From positions 1-64,000 of the forward strand of contig JAZKDT010000018.1 in the NCBI GenBank assembly GCA_040387475.1: a DNA stretch of 64,000 bases, written 5' to 3'. The stretch comes from UBA4416 sp040387475 (GTDB lineage: Bacteria; Bacteroidota; Bacteroidia; B-17B0; Aurantibacillaceae). Below, piece by piece: positions 8,089 through 18,639 of this stretch. A program made the position numbers and the translations under genes. Each line of letters begins with the position of its first letter. Position 1 is the stretch's first letter. Below the pieces are notes generated by a model. The model did no database searches. It saw only the letters and a list, made by a program, of their open reading frames with translations, and was not told the DNA's origin.

Positions 8089-11000
8089 CTATTGTAGATT
8101 AAACCTCAAACTAAATCCGGCGTTGGTATTAGCCGTTGGGAAGGAGTTTGATGTTTGTGGGGTAGTTCTTATCCAGTCGTAAAATAAGCGAAGGTTTATA
8201 GCTTGCGTTAACTGGTAATCAAGAGCTGTTTTTAGAGTAATGATGTTTTGTCCGCCGGTTGGAGTACTGATTTCATCTGCAATACGTCGAACAACGGTCA
8301 TGTTTCTTCTATAAGACAAATCGAGTTTAAAGTTTAAATCACTTTTAACGGGTTGGCCTTTTATTTTAAGATTTCCTAACACGAGATTTGGAAAACGATA
8401 GCCAACACCCACGATATATTCCTGACCTTTTGTTTCAATAATTTGCGGACCGGTAATATTCAAATTAACCGTTTTATCCTTCTTGATCTCGAAGTTGGCC
8501 AATAAACCCGGTTTATTAAATTTAAAGTCAAACTTAATTAACGGACTAAAAGCTTCGGTAATTGTGGCGCCCTGAATCGTATACTTAGGGTTAAAGTTAG
8601 CCGTTTGTTGAACTCCATTAATTACTGAGTTTTGAACAGGCACCCTTGTTTCTGAGTATCCATCGTTAGTATTATCCTGAAATAACAAGTTGTTGGCATA
8701 ACCTCCAATTGTATACATCGACCTGTATGCATGACGAATTGTAACTGACTGGAAGAATTTTTTAACTGCCTTTAGCTTACCAATACCATCCCAACTGATG
8801 GTCCAGTTTGGTAAGGGAATTTGCTTAAACATTCTGTCTGTTCCAACCCCTTTTATTTTTCTACCTGTATACGCTTGGTGAAACGCACCTAATAATACAT
8901 CTTGTTGGGTATTACTATAACCATCATAATATGATCCGCCTTTACCATCGGGTTGAGGATCCTTAATAGTAACGGCGTCGTTAGATGCTGCCAATTCTTG
9001 TGCTACATCCTGCCTGATAGCTAAAAACTCATCGAATAATACCGAAGATCCGTCTTTTACATTCCCCTTGTCTTTAAATGATTTACCTAATGTAAATACG
9101 CTGATACTGTAATTACCTGTATTGTTAGGTGTTTCAAAAACATAGCGTCCGTCTCCACCAGTAGCAACTCCATTCGTATCATATCTCACAAACACTGACT
9201 CATTTCGGCCATAGGTTTTTGAACCGTTCAATTCTATTTTTAAACTTCCGTGCGGTTCAATATTACCACGGTAGGTGAAGTTTTTAGTATTAGTGGTTGT
9301 GTAGGGCAAACTCTGATTTGGATTTTTCACCAACCAATTATTTTCAATGGATTTTTGGACGATGTTGTCGTTTGCTCCACTAATAAATGCCATCCCGGGC
9401 GCCATATTTTTACTAGGGTCCATTCCCACGTATTGTGAACTTGGGTCAAAACCAGGTAAGCCTGTACCATTGGTTTCCTGGTAAGATAATGACACCTGTT
9501 TGATCATCATCACGCCTCTTGCTAAAAACTCCCCAATATCTTTAAAACTTTGATTAGCCGGTTCGGTTTTAGGTATGGTGTCTTTAGGATCTTTAGGTTT
9601 TGCCGGCGGCGTATTCTTTTTATTACCACCGGTATTAATTTTTCTAAAATAAGGTATCTTATTATAGAGTGTGGTCATATTAAACGTACCATTGAGGTTT
9701 TTTGTATTGGTGTTTTGAATGGTGTTTCCAACTCCCTCCTGGGCAAATGGTCTCCGGGTCCAGGTATAGGATGTACTGTATCGGGCAGTTGTATTGATGA
9801 AATCAAAAATAGGTATCTTATTGATAGGAATCTGGTAATTGATATTGGATTGGTGACGGTAGCCTGTTGTAGTACCTAATCCTATTAGATTTCGCTGAAT
9901 AGAATCTCTTTCTTCTTCTGTATCAATTCTGCCTTGTGGTTCGAGGATACGTCCATCATTATTGGCCGTGAAGTCAAATTTTAAATTTTTCGTAAAATTC
10001 CACTGAAGGTCGTAACTACGGGTAATGTTAAACGTTTTATTAAACTGTGCCTGGGTAAGATTATCGCTACTTCCTGTATAGAAACTCGTAATATCACGGT
10101 TCAACAACTCACTGTAACTTCTGTTCACATCCATATTAAACCCTACCCTGCTTGGTAAAGGCGTTACATTAATATCCTTCACCAGGGCTAACCATTTATT
10201 ATTTAAAATTTTGGATTTAGTTTTTTTGAAGGGCGCCCATGGTTTTGAGTTGATAGAATAGTTGTAGGATAAAGCACCCCTGTAGGTTTTAATGATACTG
10301 TTCTCGATATTTACGTTCCGACGTGTAATTTCGTTATAGGCATAAGTTACCGAGAAGTTAGATACATCCCACGGCATGGCTTTGGCGCCTTCCTTTTTAA
10401 GCCCATCTATTCTTACATTCGAAAAATTATAGCCTTTACGGACCGTTACATCCTGCGCATTATTTTTGATTTGTTTTTGCAAATCAGAAGGAATATTAGG
10501 GTTATCAATTTTAATATCCGGATCGTAAGGACTGTACTGCGGTGTTATTTTCGTTTCTCCATACGCATAATATACCGGTAAATTCACTTTCCATTTCACC
10601 GGGAAAAATTTACCTAACTGGAACGTAGATGTAGCATCCCATTGGAAATTAGTCTCCCTGCTTCGCTCACTTACTTTCTTTTCAATGCTACCGAAAAACG
10701 GTTTACTGTAGGTTGCGGCTAACGATACCTGTCCCAAATCGGCAAGTTTAGCCTGCACACTTCCCGTTGTTGCCCAGCCGCCTTTATTAACAAAATCAGT
10801 TAAACGCAATTCGTTAACCCATATCTCAACACATTTAGGCAAGCTTCCGTCGTCTTTAGGATTTCGTATTCCGATCATCATACTCTTGATCCCGGCCAGG
10901 TTTGGATTACCAACAATAGTTATCTTGTTATTTCCATCCATCTCGGTATACGGTGTTTGCATGGCAACCAAATCGGCACCGGCAATTCCGTTTCGGACTA

Positions 11001-14000
11001 CTTTTGCTGAAGTGATCTTTTCAAAGTCAATTACAAATTCGTTTTCCGTAGGCCAAACCGTATATTGTCCATCTTCTGTATTAGGATCATAATAGCCAGG
11101 CTGCGTTAATTTTACAGGCACTTCGTATTCATAATAGTTATTATTGTAATCAGATCCTAAACGAACAAACACCGTTACATCGCCGTCATTTAAAGGATCT
11201 GGTCCTAATTTTTCGGCATGCATAAATAATTTTAATTTTTTAAATGAACGCACATCCAAATCGGTTGTTTTTATAATTGCCCTGCTATCGCCGTCTTTTA
11301 AATTACAGGTTCTTAACGCTAAGGCCTGCTCATTTAATAAAACGGAATTAGTAGCCTGTACGTTTTGTTGTTGCGTAATGCCGGGAGGAATTACATAATT
11401 AACCGGAACCTTAGCCCCATTTTCCTGAAGACTTACCGCAGATACATCAAAAGAAGTTGTATTATCATCATTAGCGATATACTCGCCCGGTTTTTGTAAA
11501 TCAAATGCATAACGTCTCCAATCGCTACGAACCAATTCCATACGGGCAATACGACAAATAACCGGTTTATCGAATCCTTTCATAAATACACGCATGAAAC
11601 GGATAGAATTAAATCCTTCAATAGACCCAACTGCTTTTTCGTACTCATTAATAGGCACTTTAAACTGGTACCATTTTACTGTTTTTTGAGTGTTTCCTAT
11701 AGTCGCTGTTCCTTCTAAAACATTCACAATATAATTGGTTCCCACTTTCGACGGATCTAAATCAGTAGGAGAGATATTAATTTTATACTGATAGTAGTTC
11801 TCTGTTTCACTTAGCGTATTATCCTTATTAACATCCTCAATATTTGGACTTAATGGATTTCCGGCGCTTGGGATGCTGGCGTCAGGATACTGTTCTTCAG
11901 TTGGCGAATTACCTTCCGGGTTATTATATCGTTTATAACGCGATAAGGTATTTGCTCTATAATCTGTCTGATCAAAATTATCATAGTCTGAACCTCTAAA
12001 GAAATGGTATCTATCTGAACTTGGATCGCTAATGGCCTCGTCAACAAACGGATTTCCTGAGTAAGCCTGTAAAGCGTTGTAGTAAGATGCAAATTTTCTA
12101 ACCTCTGCCGTATCCGGAAAACCATCGTATCCAACATCCTGATAAGGTCTGTCGGCGGGATCGTTCACAAATGAATTGGAAATAGGACTGATAACAGGCG
12201 TTTTACCAATATTAGACTCTGTGGTTGGTAAGCTGGCGCTTGATCCTCCCGGATTACCGGGCAACCCATTTTCATATAACATTTTGCCATCCTTAAGAAT
12301 GTCCTCGCTCACGTTACCAAGATTGATATACATTTCACCGCTTGGTTTATTGGTGCCATCCATGTCTGGATAGGTATTGGCATTGTAATCTGTATTAAAC
12401 GGATCCATCATCCAGAATTGAACGTACTCAATATTAGCCGCCTGAAAATCATTGGTTTCTAATCTTCTCATAATACCACCCCAACGTGATTCGGGATTTG
12501 CCAATTTACCAATAGCGCCATTTGCAGAAGAAGTAATCATACCGCTTGAATAACCGGTAGCTCCATTAACATCATAATTATAAGGGCCGCGTTCGCTAGG
12601 ATAAAAAGCAAGGTCTAAAACAGATAATACTACCGGCTGACCATTTACGGGAGTTTTACTTGGAAATAATTCGGTTTCCAATACCTGGCGCATAAAGTTA
12701 TTAGAGTAAGTGGATTCTACAATGTTACTTGGTTTGGTACTTGTATTTTGTTGTCCGTAAAATAGAGGATCAATGGTATACCAGTTAAACTGAGCGCGGT
12801 TCATGCCTGTTCTTATATCATCATTGAGCGTTGCTTCCGGAAATAACGATGTTTGTCCCTGCGGAATACTCGCTAGTGTCCAGGCTCCTGCATTTTTAAG
12901 ATCGATCAAAGAAATACTTCCTTCAAAATCATCCACATAAGAATTACCATTTTTACCAATGGCTTTAGCTGTACCGGGTATTAACTGAGCAAATTCTCCA
13001 CGGGTAGTAATGCTACTCATTTCCTTGGTATTAATTCCCGGAATCTTATCAATGATGCGGGTTAGCGCCGGTACATCCGTACGATAGTTGTAATCCAGTC
13101 CCCAAATGGTATTGGAAACGGGCTCATCACCCACATTTACTTTTTGAGTAACCGGTTTTTCGTTCAAATGTAATAAGGTACCGCCAATGGTTAAATCCTT
13201 ATTGACTTTAAAATCTAAACGGGTACCGAATAAACTTTTTTGTTGTACGTTAAATAAGGAGTTACTCTCAGTACTCACTTTAATATTAGCTCCAGAGTTT
13301 AAAATACTTTCGTTAATGATCTTTACTCTACCTAAGGTATAATCGACTGTATAATCTACGTTCTCAGTTAATGCCTGGCCGTTTGCCGTAACCTGCACGG
13401 CACCCTGCGGAATATTTAATGCATTTAAGGAAATTTCGGCGCCTGAGGCTGACTTGTATTGCCCTTTGATCTTATACCTGTTTTTTTCGGGTAATTGTTG
13501 AGCAACCGTGCGTGTGGAGTCATACAATTCCTGGTAAATATATTTGTTGTAAACCGTTGGATCATCTGAGCCACTGAATTTACTTCGTAAATTGTTACCG
13601 AAAGGTTCCTTGCTTGATAAATAAATACGGCCATTGTTGGGATTGATCGTGTAATCTTTAATAAAGTCAAAAACCCCATCCGAATAGGGATCACCGTTAA
13701 CGCTTAATTTATCGAAGCCCATTACCTGAACTAATAACTTACCGTTTACGCTACCATAAGGAATGTAAGGAATATCAACGCCGGTTTCAATATTGTTGTA
13801 ATAGATGTCACATTTAAAATCGGCTGCGTTTAAATTATATGCGCCCAGCGAATAAACGTTTTTCATCATCAGGTCCCATGTACTGAATTTTGGACTGGTA
13901 ACCGAACCACTTTTTAATAATTTCAGATACAGAGAACCAGTTGTAAACTGATCAGAAAACTCACCTACCTGGTAAACCTGGCCGTTGTATGTATACTGGT

Positions 14001-15528
14001 AAGCTACGGCAATAGTTTGATCATTATTGATAGCCTGGTTAATAGAGATGAAACCAAGCCGGCTATTAAATGTAAACTCTGATGTATTTAATTTACGGGC
14101 ATTTTGCACTACCTCAAAATCACGCGATGATTGCATGAATTTTTGTCCGTCGTTACAAATATTAGGATAAGCGTTACTCGACAAAGACGAATAAATGGCT
14201 GATGCGCTGGCAGTTGTTCTGGCAGGCATAATTGCCCCAGCTGCTGTACTTGTTAAAATACTGTATAAAGTGTTCGCGTCATTATGAGGTTGAGTTCCCG
14301 CATTATCAACAATGACATAATTTGGATTTGGCTGACAAACCGGAGGAGGTTGCATTCCTTTATAGTTATTTAAGACAGGATTCACATGCGTCGAATCCTC
14401 ACCTAAATCTGCAAAAGCGGCAATACTTCTTACCTGCTCCGTGCTACCGGTTTGATTGGTAATATAAACCTCTATTTTAGTAATAACGATGGGTGTAGTT
14501 ACAACAGGTAAAGTCGACATCCACTGATCATAGTTGTCTCTAAAATAATGCCCTAAGAAATAATGCTTATTAACCTCGTAATTATCAGCATTTACGTTAA
14601 AGTACATGGTTTGCGCACCACCCTGAACAGATACTTCCTGTTTTTTACCGCGTTGTTGGGAGAATAATGCGGTAGCTGTTAACCGGCCAAATTGCAACTG
14701 TGTTTTTACCCCAAATAAGCTCTGGCTACCCTGGATGAGCGAACTATTAAGTGGTAGACTTACGTTACCTGCTTCAATTTTTTTAATGATCTCATCTTCG
14801 TAGCCGGTGTATTCCAGTTTCATTTGATTTTCCCAGTCAAAAGAAGCTTCGGTATTATAACTTGTTGTGATTTTTAATTTATCACCGATCTTTCCAATTA
14901 AGTTTAACTGGATCCTCATGTTAAAATCGAAATTGGTTACTTTTTGCTGACGCTGCGGGATGGCCGGATTTAGCGTTTTGTTGCGGTTAAGGGCAAAAAT
15001 TAATTCGGCGGTTCCCGTTGGTTTAATATCTACCTGGTTACCACCAAATATCCTGTCAAAGATTTCGCTATTAACCGTTAATTTTGGAAGTGTTCCTTTT
15101 TTATTCTGATTTTGCAGATCCTCTGCTTTGATCTTGGATTTCCAGTGATCTTTAACGGCATCTTTAAATAACTGATCCTGGTAATCTTTAAACTCCACGT
15201 AGGTTTCAGGACGGTAATCCATATCACCAATCTTTTGAGTGACGTCATAATTACCGGTTACCGGGTTGTAAACAGTCTCGGTTTTAATGTTGGAAGGGTT
15301 AGATAAATATAACCCACTTTTATCATCAAAAACTGGTTGTCCACCGTTATTATCGTTAAATCTATAAGGAAGGTCGTCCTTGGTCACAACCGGTGTATCC
15401 GGAGGGAGCTGGTAAATGTAATGAGGTTTACTTAACGGAGCGTTTTTGGCTTTAGAACCAATAACGACGCTCATCAAGCCAACCGACACCGAACCTACAA
15501 CAAGAAATTTTACGACTCCTTTTACCAC
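8089..15528 (-). CDS. sprA: SprA/Sov, outer-membrane translocon of the type IX secretion system
   Basis: At 2479 residues this is the giant T9SS translocon (family members are about 2400-2500 residues). In Flavobacterium it forms a very large single-chain beta barrel through which sorting-domain cargo crosses the outer membrane. Seen here: a signal-like N-terminus (KFLVVGSVSVGLMSVV), the early segment with DLPYRFNDNNGGQP, repeated sequence blocks rich in aromatic beta strands, and a C-terminal strand ending FSLRFNLQ. The gene is intact. Its start appears to be GTG, nine bases after the ruvA stop. Adjacency to ruvA is common in the phylum. Cargo candidates in this window are the two sorting-domain proteins at 34.2-35.3 and 41.7-43.8 kb. 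Other T9SS components are not encoded here. Confidence 0.95.
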   Translation of the reverse strand: MVKGVVKFLVVGSVSVGLMSVVIGSKAKNAPLSKPHYIYQLPPDTPVVTKDDLPYRFNDNNGGQPVFDDKSGLYLSNPSNIKTETVYNPVTGNYDVTQKIGDMDYRPETYVEFKDYQDQLFKDAVKDHWKSKIKAEDLQNQNKKGTLPKLTVNSEIFDRIFGGNQVDIKPTGTAELIFALNRNKTLNPAIPQRQQKVTNFDFNMRIQLNLIGKIGDKLKITTSYNTEASFDWENQMKLEYTGYEDEIIKKIEAGNVSLPLNSSLIQGSQSLFGVKTQLQFGRLTATALFSQQRGKKQEVSVQGGAQTMYFNVNADNYEVNKHYFLGHYFRDNYDQWMSTLPVVTTPIVITKIEVYITNQTGSTEQVRSIAAFADLGEDSTHVNPVLNNYKGMQPPPVCQPNPNYVIVDNAGTQPHNDANTLYSILTSTAAGAIMPARTTASASAIYSSLSSNAYPNICNDGQKFMQSSRDFEVVQNARKLNTSEFTFNSRLGFISINQAINNDQTIAVAYQYTYNGQVYQVGEFSDQFTTGSLYLKLLKSGSVTSPKFSTWDLMMKNVYSLGAYNLNAADFKCDIYYNNIETGVDIPYIPYGSVNGKLLVQVMGFDKLSVNGDPYSDGVFDFIKDYTINPNNGRIYLSSKEPFGNNLRSKFSGSDDPTVYNKYIYQELYDSTRTVAQQLPEKNRYKIKGQYKSASGAEISLNALNIPQGAVQVTANGQALTENVDYTVDYTLGRVKIINESILNSGANIKVSTESNSLFNVQQKSLFGTRLDFKVNKDLTIGGTLLHLNEKPVTQKVNVGDEPVSNTIWGLDYNYRTDVPALTRIIDKIPGINTKEMSSITTRGEFAQLIPGTAKAIGKNGNSYVDDFEGSISLIDLKNAGAWTLASIPQGQTSLFPEATLNDDIRTGMNRAQFNWYTIDPLFYGQQNTSTKPSNIVESTYSNNFMRQVLETELFPSKTPVNGQPVVLSVLDLAFYPSERGPYNYDVNGATGYSSGMITSSANGAIGKLANPESRWGGIMRRLETNDFQAANIEYVQFWMMDPFNTDYNANTYPDMDGTNKPSGEMYINLGNVSEDILKDGKMLYENGLPGNPGGSSASLPTTESNIGKTPVISPISNSFVNDPADRPYQDVGYDGFPDTAEVRKFASYYNALQAYSGNPFVDEAISDPSSDRYHFFRGSDYDNFDQTDYRANTLSRYKRYNNPEGNSPTEEQYPDASIPSAGNPLSPNIEDVNKDNTLSETENYYQYKINISPTDLDPSKVGTNYIVNVLEGTATIGNTQKTVKWYQFKVPINEYEKAVGSIEGFNSIRFMRVFMKGFDKPVICRIARMELVRSDWRRYAFDLQKPGEYIANDDNTTSFDVSAVSLQENGAKVPVNYVIPPGITQQQNVQATNSVLLNEQALALRTCNLKDGDSRAIIKTTDLDVRSFKKLKLFMHAEKLGPDPLNDGDVTVFVRLGSDYNNNYYEYEVPVKLTQPGYYDPNTEDGQYTVWPTENEFVIDFEKITSAKVVRNGIAGADLVAMQTPYTEMDGNNKITIVGNPNLAGIKSMMIGIRNPKDDGSLPKCVEIWVNELRLTDFVNKGGWATTGSVQAKLADLGQVSLAATYSKPFFGSIEKKVSERSRETNFQWDATSTFQLGKFFPVKWKVNLPVYYAYGETKITPQYSPYDPDIKIDNPNIPSDLQKQIKNNAQDVTVRKGYNFSNVRIDGLKKEGAKAMPWDVSNFSVTYAYNEITRRNVNIENSIIKTYRGALSYNYSINSKPWAPFKKTKSKILNNKWLALVKDINVTPLPSRVGFNMDVNRSYSELLNRDITSFYTGSSDNLTQAQFNKTFNITRSYDLQWNFTKNLKFDFTANNDGRILEPQGRIDTEEERDSIQRNLIGLGTTTGYRHQSNINYQIPINKIPIFDFINTTARYSTSYTWTRRPFAQEGVGNTIQNTNTKNLNGTFNMTTLYNKIPYFRKINTGGNKKNTPPAKPKDPKDTIPKTEPANQSFKDIGEFLARGVMMIKQVSLSYQETNGTGLPGFDPSSQYVGMDPSKNMAPGMAFISGANDNIVQKSIENNWLVKNPNQSLPYTTTNTKNFTYRGNIEPHGSLKIELNGSKTYGRNESVFVRYDTNGVATGGDGRYVFETPNNTGNYSISVFTLGKSFKDKGNVKDGSSVLFDEFLAIRQDVAQELAASNDAVTIKDPQPDGKGGSYYDGYSNTQQDVLLGAFHQAYTGRKIKGVGTDRMFKQIPLPNWTISWDGIGKLKAVKKFFQSVTIRHAYRSMYTIGGYANNLLFQDNTNDGYSETRVPVQNSVINGVQQTANFNPKYTIQGATITEAFSPLIKFDFKFNKPGLLANFEIKKDKTVNLNITGPQIIETKGQEYIVGVGYRFPNLVLGNLKIKGQPVKSDLNFKLDLSYRRNMTVVRRIADEISTPTGGQNIITLKTALDYQLTQAINLRLFYDWIRTTPQTSNSFPTANTNAGFSLRFNLQ

Positions 15529-15537
15529 GTTTTATTT

Positions 15538-16131
15538 TTAAACATTTTTTAAAGCTGATTTAATCAGCAGTTCAACATTATCTGTAGCTACACCTTGTTG
15601 TTTGGTTGCTTTTTCAATGGCTTTTTCGGCCACTAGTTTAGGAAACCCTAACGTAACTAGTGCCATTAACGCCTCTTCTTTATTTTTATTGTATGATGGA
15701 TTTAATATTTGGGAAATTCCCCCCTCATGTTTACCCATTTTACCCTTAAGGTCAACGACTATGCGCTGCGCGGTTTTTTCGCCAATACCCTTGATACTTT
15801 TTAGTAAGGCAACATTGGCGGTATTGATGGCTCCGGCTATTTCAGGAGCGCTTAACGACGAAAGCATTAAAATAGCACTTCCACCGCCGACACCCGATAC
15901 CGAAATTAACTTGCGAAACAAATCTCTTTCTTCAGCATCTGCAAAACCAAAATAACGAGGGTTGTCGTCTCTTACGTAAACACTTTCTACAAAAAGTTTC
16001 GCGGTAGATTTACCTTGTATCTGGCTATAGGTTGTTAATGATATCAGTAGCCCGTACCCCACACCATTGGTTTCTATAACTGCCTGTGCAGGATTTAGTT
16101 CGGCAACTTGCCCATTTACGTAACTTATCAT
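15538..16131 (-). CDS. ruvA: Holliday junction DNA helicase subunit RuvA
   Basis: Binds Holliday junctions as a tetramer and loads the RuvB motor for branch migration. The 197-residue product has domain I (MISYVNGQVAELNP...), domain II with two helix-hairpin-helix motifs (LISVSGVGGGSAILML and LKSIKGIGEKTAQRIVVDLK), an acidic/flexible linker, and a C-terminal domain III (EEALMALVTLGFPKLVAEKAI) that contacts RuvB. Length is typical. ruvB and ruvC are not adjacent. It is the first gene of the likely ruvA-sprA(-methyltransferase) transcript; no consensus -7 box is seen in its 197-base upstream gap, which otherwise holds only the plsY promoter. Confidence 0.97.
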   Translation of the reverse strand: MISYVNGQVAELNPAQAVIETNGVGYGLLISLTTYSQIQGKSTAKLFVESVYVRDDNPRYFGFADAEERDLFRKLISVSGVGGGSAILMLSSLSAPEIAGAINTANVALLKSIKGIGEKTAQRIVVDLKGKMGKHEGGISQILNPSYNKNKEEALMALVTLGFPKLVAEKAIEKATKQQGVATDNVELLIKSALKNV

Positions 16132-16278
16132 AGTTTTAAGAGGTGTGAAAATACCATAAATTTTGTAATTGGAGAAAAATAATTCTACACTAAAAAAGAA
16201 AAGATTTTCTTAAGGTAAAACAACTTCGTTTTAACAAAAAACTGTTTAAATCTTTCAGCTACTAAAAGGTTTAGTATT

Positions 16279-16307
16279 TTGTCATTTTTAAATAATTGTT
16301 ATCTTTG
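16279..16307 (+). promoter_or_regulatory. Promoter of plsY
   Basis: TTG at 16279-16281 and TATCTTTG at 16300-16307 are separated by 18 bp. The predicted transcript leads into a TTG start codon about 21 bases downstream. Confidence 0.7.
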
Positions 16308-16328
16308 TGTAACTAAAACTAACCGTAT

Positions 16329-16961
16329 TTGGAAACCACTATTATTATTGCGCTTCTTGTTACCGCTTATTTATTAGGTTCTATTCCTACCGCCGTTTGG
16401 TGGGGAAAACGCTATTACGGCATTGACGTAAGGGAGTTTGGAAGCGGTAATGCGGGAGCTACCAATACGTTTAGGGTATTGGGAAAAAAAGCAGGAATTC
16501 CCGTATTATTTATAGATATTCTTAAAGGAACAGCTGCTGTTTTATTGGTATACCTTTCGTCATTTGAATATGACAGTAATCAATTTGTGAACTTAGAGCT
16601 AGGTTTAGGTATCGCCGCTCTGGTTGGACATGTTTTTCCTCTGTTTGCCGGATTTAGAGGTGGAAAAGGGGTTGCCACTATTTTAGGAGTGGTGATCTGC
16701 TTAACGCCTCTTACCAGTTTAATGGTATTAGGGGTATTTTTGATCGTTTTATTGGCTACCCGTTATGTGTCCTTATCCTCTATGATAGCCGGTTTAAGTT
16801 TTCCTTTCTTTCTGAATATCGTCCTGAAAAATCAAAATGAAACGTTATTGATCTTTTCGGTTTTTGTAGCGGCGTTATTGATTATCACACACAAAAAGAA
16901 TATCTCGCGTTTGTTAAAACGCCAGGAATCGAAGGTAGATCTGTTTGCTAAAAAAGCATAG
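16329..16961 (+). CDS. plsY: Acyl-phosphate:glycerol-3-phosphate acyltransferase
   Basis: Transfers an acyl group from acyl-phosphate to glycerol-3-phosphate, the first step of phospholipid synthesis, in the inner membrane. The 210-residue product shows the family motifs: AYLLGSIPTAVWWGK near the N-terminus, the active-site loop FGSGNAGATNTFRVLGKKAG, the VGHVFPLFAGFRGGKGVAT loop, and a final basic segment ITHKKNISRLLK. Five or more hydrophobic segments are evident. The start is TTG; no ATG lies in frame before the first conserved motif and the promoter fits this start. Its stop is one base from the stop of the convergent small acidic gene. Confidence 0.96.
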   Translation: METTIIIALLVTAYLLGSIPTAVWWGKRYYGIDVREFGSGNAGATNTFRVLGKKAGIPVLFIDILKGTAAVLLVYLSSFEYDSNQFVNLELGLGIAALVGHVFPLFAGFRGGKGVATILGVVICLTPLTSLMVLGVFLIVLLATRYVSLSSMIAGLSFPFFLNIVLKNQNETLLIFSVFVAALLIITHKKNISRLLKRQESKVDLFAKKA

Positions 16962-16962
16962 A

Positions 16963-17181
16963 TCATTTTTTTTTAGTGTCTCCTATTGAATCATCATCAT
17001 CTGTAAGGCAGTTGTCGTCGTCGTCATACTCGGTAAGTTTACCGTATACCGATCTTAAAATGGCTCTTGCTTCGGCCACTTCCTTTCCCTTATAAATGCA
17101 TTGATTGGCAATAGATTCCAAAGTGGATATATCTTCCCATTTTGCTTTGGCTGTCTTATTTTCTTTCATGACATTTGGCAT
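16963..17181 (-). CDS. Small acidic-tailed hypothetical protein
   Basis: A 72-residue protein, possibly starting at the second Met (17169). The first 50 residues (WEDISTLESIANQCIYKG, then KEVAEARAILRSVYGKL) look like two helices; the tail has two runs of aspartate (DDDD twice) and ends KKK. I do not recognise it. The aspartate codons form short GAT/GAC repeats (16995-17030). It is tail to tail with plsY (one base between stops) and 53 bases downstream of the MFS gene on the same strand, so it may be co-transcribed with that gene. Confidence 0.6.
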   Translation of the reverse strand: MPNVMKENKTAKAKWEDISTLESIANQCIYKGKEVAEARAILRSVYGKLTEYDDDDNCLTDDDDSIGDTKKK

Positions 17182-17234
17182 AATAGTTCATCTATGATGC
17201 ATACAATTTTGTGCCAATGGCTTTGAAAATCTTG

Positions 17235-18599
17235 TTATTTAGCCGGCCGGGTCTTTTTTGTTAAGGGTATCAACAACAGCAACCCTATGATGAAAAACGC
17301 TATTAACGATAATATAGAAGGGCGCATACCACCCATTACCTGGCTTATAACCCCAAATAAAACAGTTCCCAGGATCATTCCCAATTTTTCGATCACATCA
17401 TAAAAACTAAAAAAGCTTGTATGATCTTCCGTTACCGGCAAAAATTTACTGTAGGTACTGCGCGATAAGGCCTGAACGCCGCCCATTACCAAGCCAACCA
17501 AAAAGGCTACAATATAAAAATGAAAAGGTGTACGAACTATCAGGTAAGTGAACCCGCAAATAAATATCCAAATGCAAATAGAAACCATGAGGGATTTAAT
17601 ATTCCCGATTTTTGTAGACAACCAGGAAAATAGATAGGAACCGGCGATTCCTACAAACTGGATGATTAAAATACTAATAATCAACGAACTTGTTTTCGCT
17701 TTCTCTCCGGCCTCACCTTCACCCCATTCGATCTCATTACGGGCAAACAAAACGGCCACTACCATAATGGTTTGTACTCCCATATTGTAAAAAAAGTAAC
17801 TTGACAAAAACCGTTTCAACTCAGGTAATTGTTTAATGTGTTTCCATACCGAACTTAATTCTTTAAAGCCCTTGGATAAAAGGCCCGTTCGATCGGAAGT
17901 GTGATTATCATGAGTTTTGTTTGGTAAATTGGCAAAGGTATATTGAGCGAAACCCATCCACCAGAGCCCTACCAATAAAAAGGAATATTTTACTTTAAAG
18001 AACCCGGTTACCACCATAACACCGTGCACTTCTTTCTCTTCGTACTTAAATACCATTATGCCAACCAAACAGATGATCAATAATAACGAACTCCCGAAAT
18101 AGCCTAAAGCAAACCCGCGGGCGCTCACTTTATCCTGGTTATCTACCGAGGCAATTTGTGGTAGATACGAATTATAGTATACCAAACTGCCCCAAAACCC
18201 AATTGTGGCAGTTATAAATGGTATAAAACTTAACTCCAGATGTTCGCGGTTAAAGAAGTACAAGCACATACACGATATAGACCCCAGGTAACAAAAAAAT
18301 TGCAGAAACCGCTTTTTATTCCCTAAATAATCGGCCACACCGCTTAATACAGGAGATATTAACACCACAATAGATAAAGCAAAAGCATATACAAAAGAAT
18401 AGATGTTTTGGTTTTCAACGTCGAAGCCTAAAAAATTAACGGTATGTCCTATAAAATTTACGCCTTCATGTGTTGTTACATAATCATAAAAATTAGGAAA
18501 AATAGCGGAAGTAATTACTAAGGGGAATACCGAGTTTGCCCAGTCATAAAAAGTCCAGGCTTTAATAGTTTTTGCGTTGTCTCTCTCAATTAATTGCAT
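17235..18599 (-). CDS. MFS transporter, UMF1/Atg22-like
   Basis: A 454-residue carrier with about 12 membrane segments. The N-terminus (KTIKAWTFYDWANSVFPLVI) is the hallmark of the UMF1 family, bacterial relatives of yeast Atg22. Further landmarks are SGVADYLGNKKR after the third helix, a central cytoplasmic loop (residues about 230-255), and GGVQALSRSTYSKFLP in the C-terminal half, a variant of the MFS inter-helix signature. The yeast relative releases amino acids from vacuoles; bacterial substrates are unknown. A -7-like box lies upstream on the minus strand. Confidence 0.9.
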   Translation of the reverse strand: MQLIERDNAKTIKAWTFYDWANSVFPLVITSAIFPNFYDYVTTHEGVNFIGHTVNFLGFDVENQNIYSFVYAFALSIVVLISPVLSGVADYLGNKKRFLQFFCYLGSISCMCLYFFNREHLELSFIPFITATIGFWGSLVYYNSYLPQIASVDNQDKVSARGFALGYFGSSLLLIICLVGIMVFKYEEKEVHGVMVVTGFFKVKYSFLLVGLWWMGFAQYTFANLPNKTHDNHTSDRTGLLSKGFKELSSVWKHIKQLPELKRFLSSYFFYNMGVQTIMVVAVLFARNEIEWGEGEAGEKAKTSSLIISILIIQFVGIAGSYLFSWLSTKIGNIKSLMVSICIWIFICGFTYLIVRTPFHFYIVAFLVGLVMGGVQALSRSTYSKFLPVTEDHTSFFSFYDVIEKLGMILGTVLFGVISQVMGGMRPSILSLIAFFIIGLLLLIPLTKKTRPAK

Positions 18600-18631
18600 A
18601 TGGGTTATATTTTATGATTAAGAATTAAATA

Positions 18632-18639
18632 CAAATCTA
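18632..18639 (-). promoter_or_regulatory. -7 box for the MFS gene
   Basis: On the minus strand this reads TAGATTTG, matching TAnnTTTG, 32 bases upstream of the start. It overlaps one arm of an imperfect inverted repeat (18630-18645 with 18671-18686). No -33 TTG is found at normal spacing. Confidence 0.45.

Noticed and set aside
8089..15528. Forward-strand open frames opposite sprA
   Set aside because: They lack promoters and recognisable products and are shadows of the conserved sprA frame.
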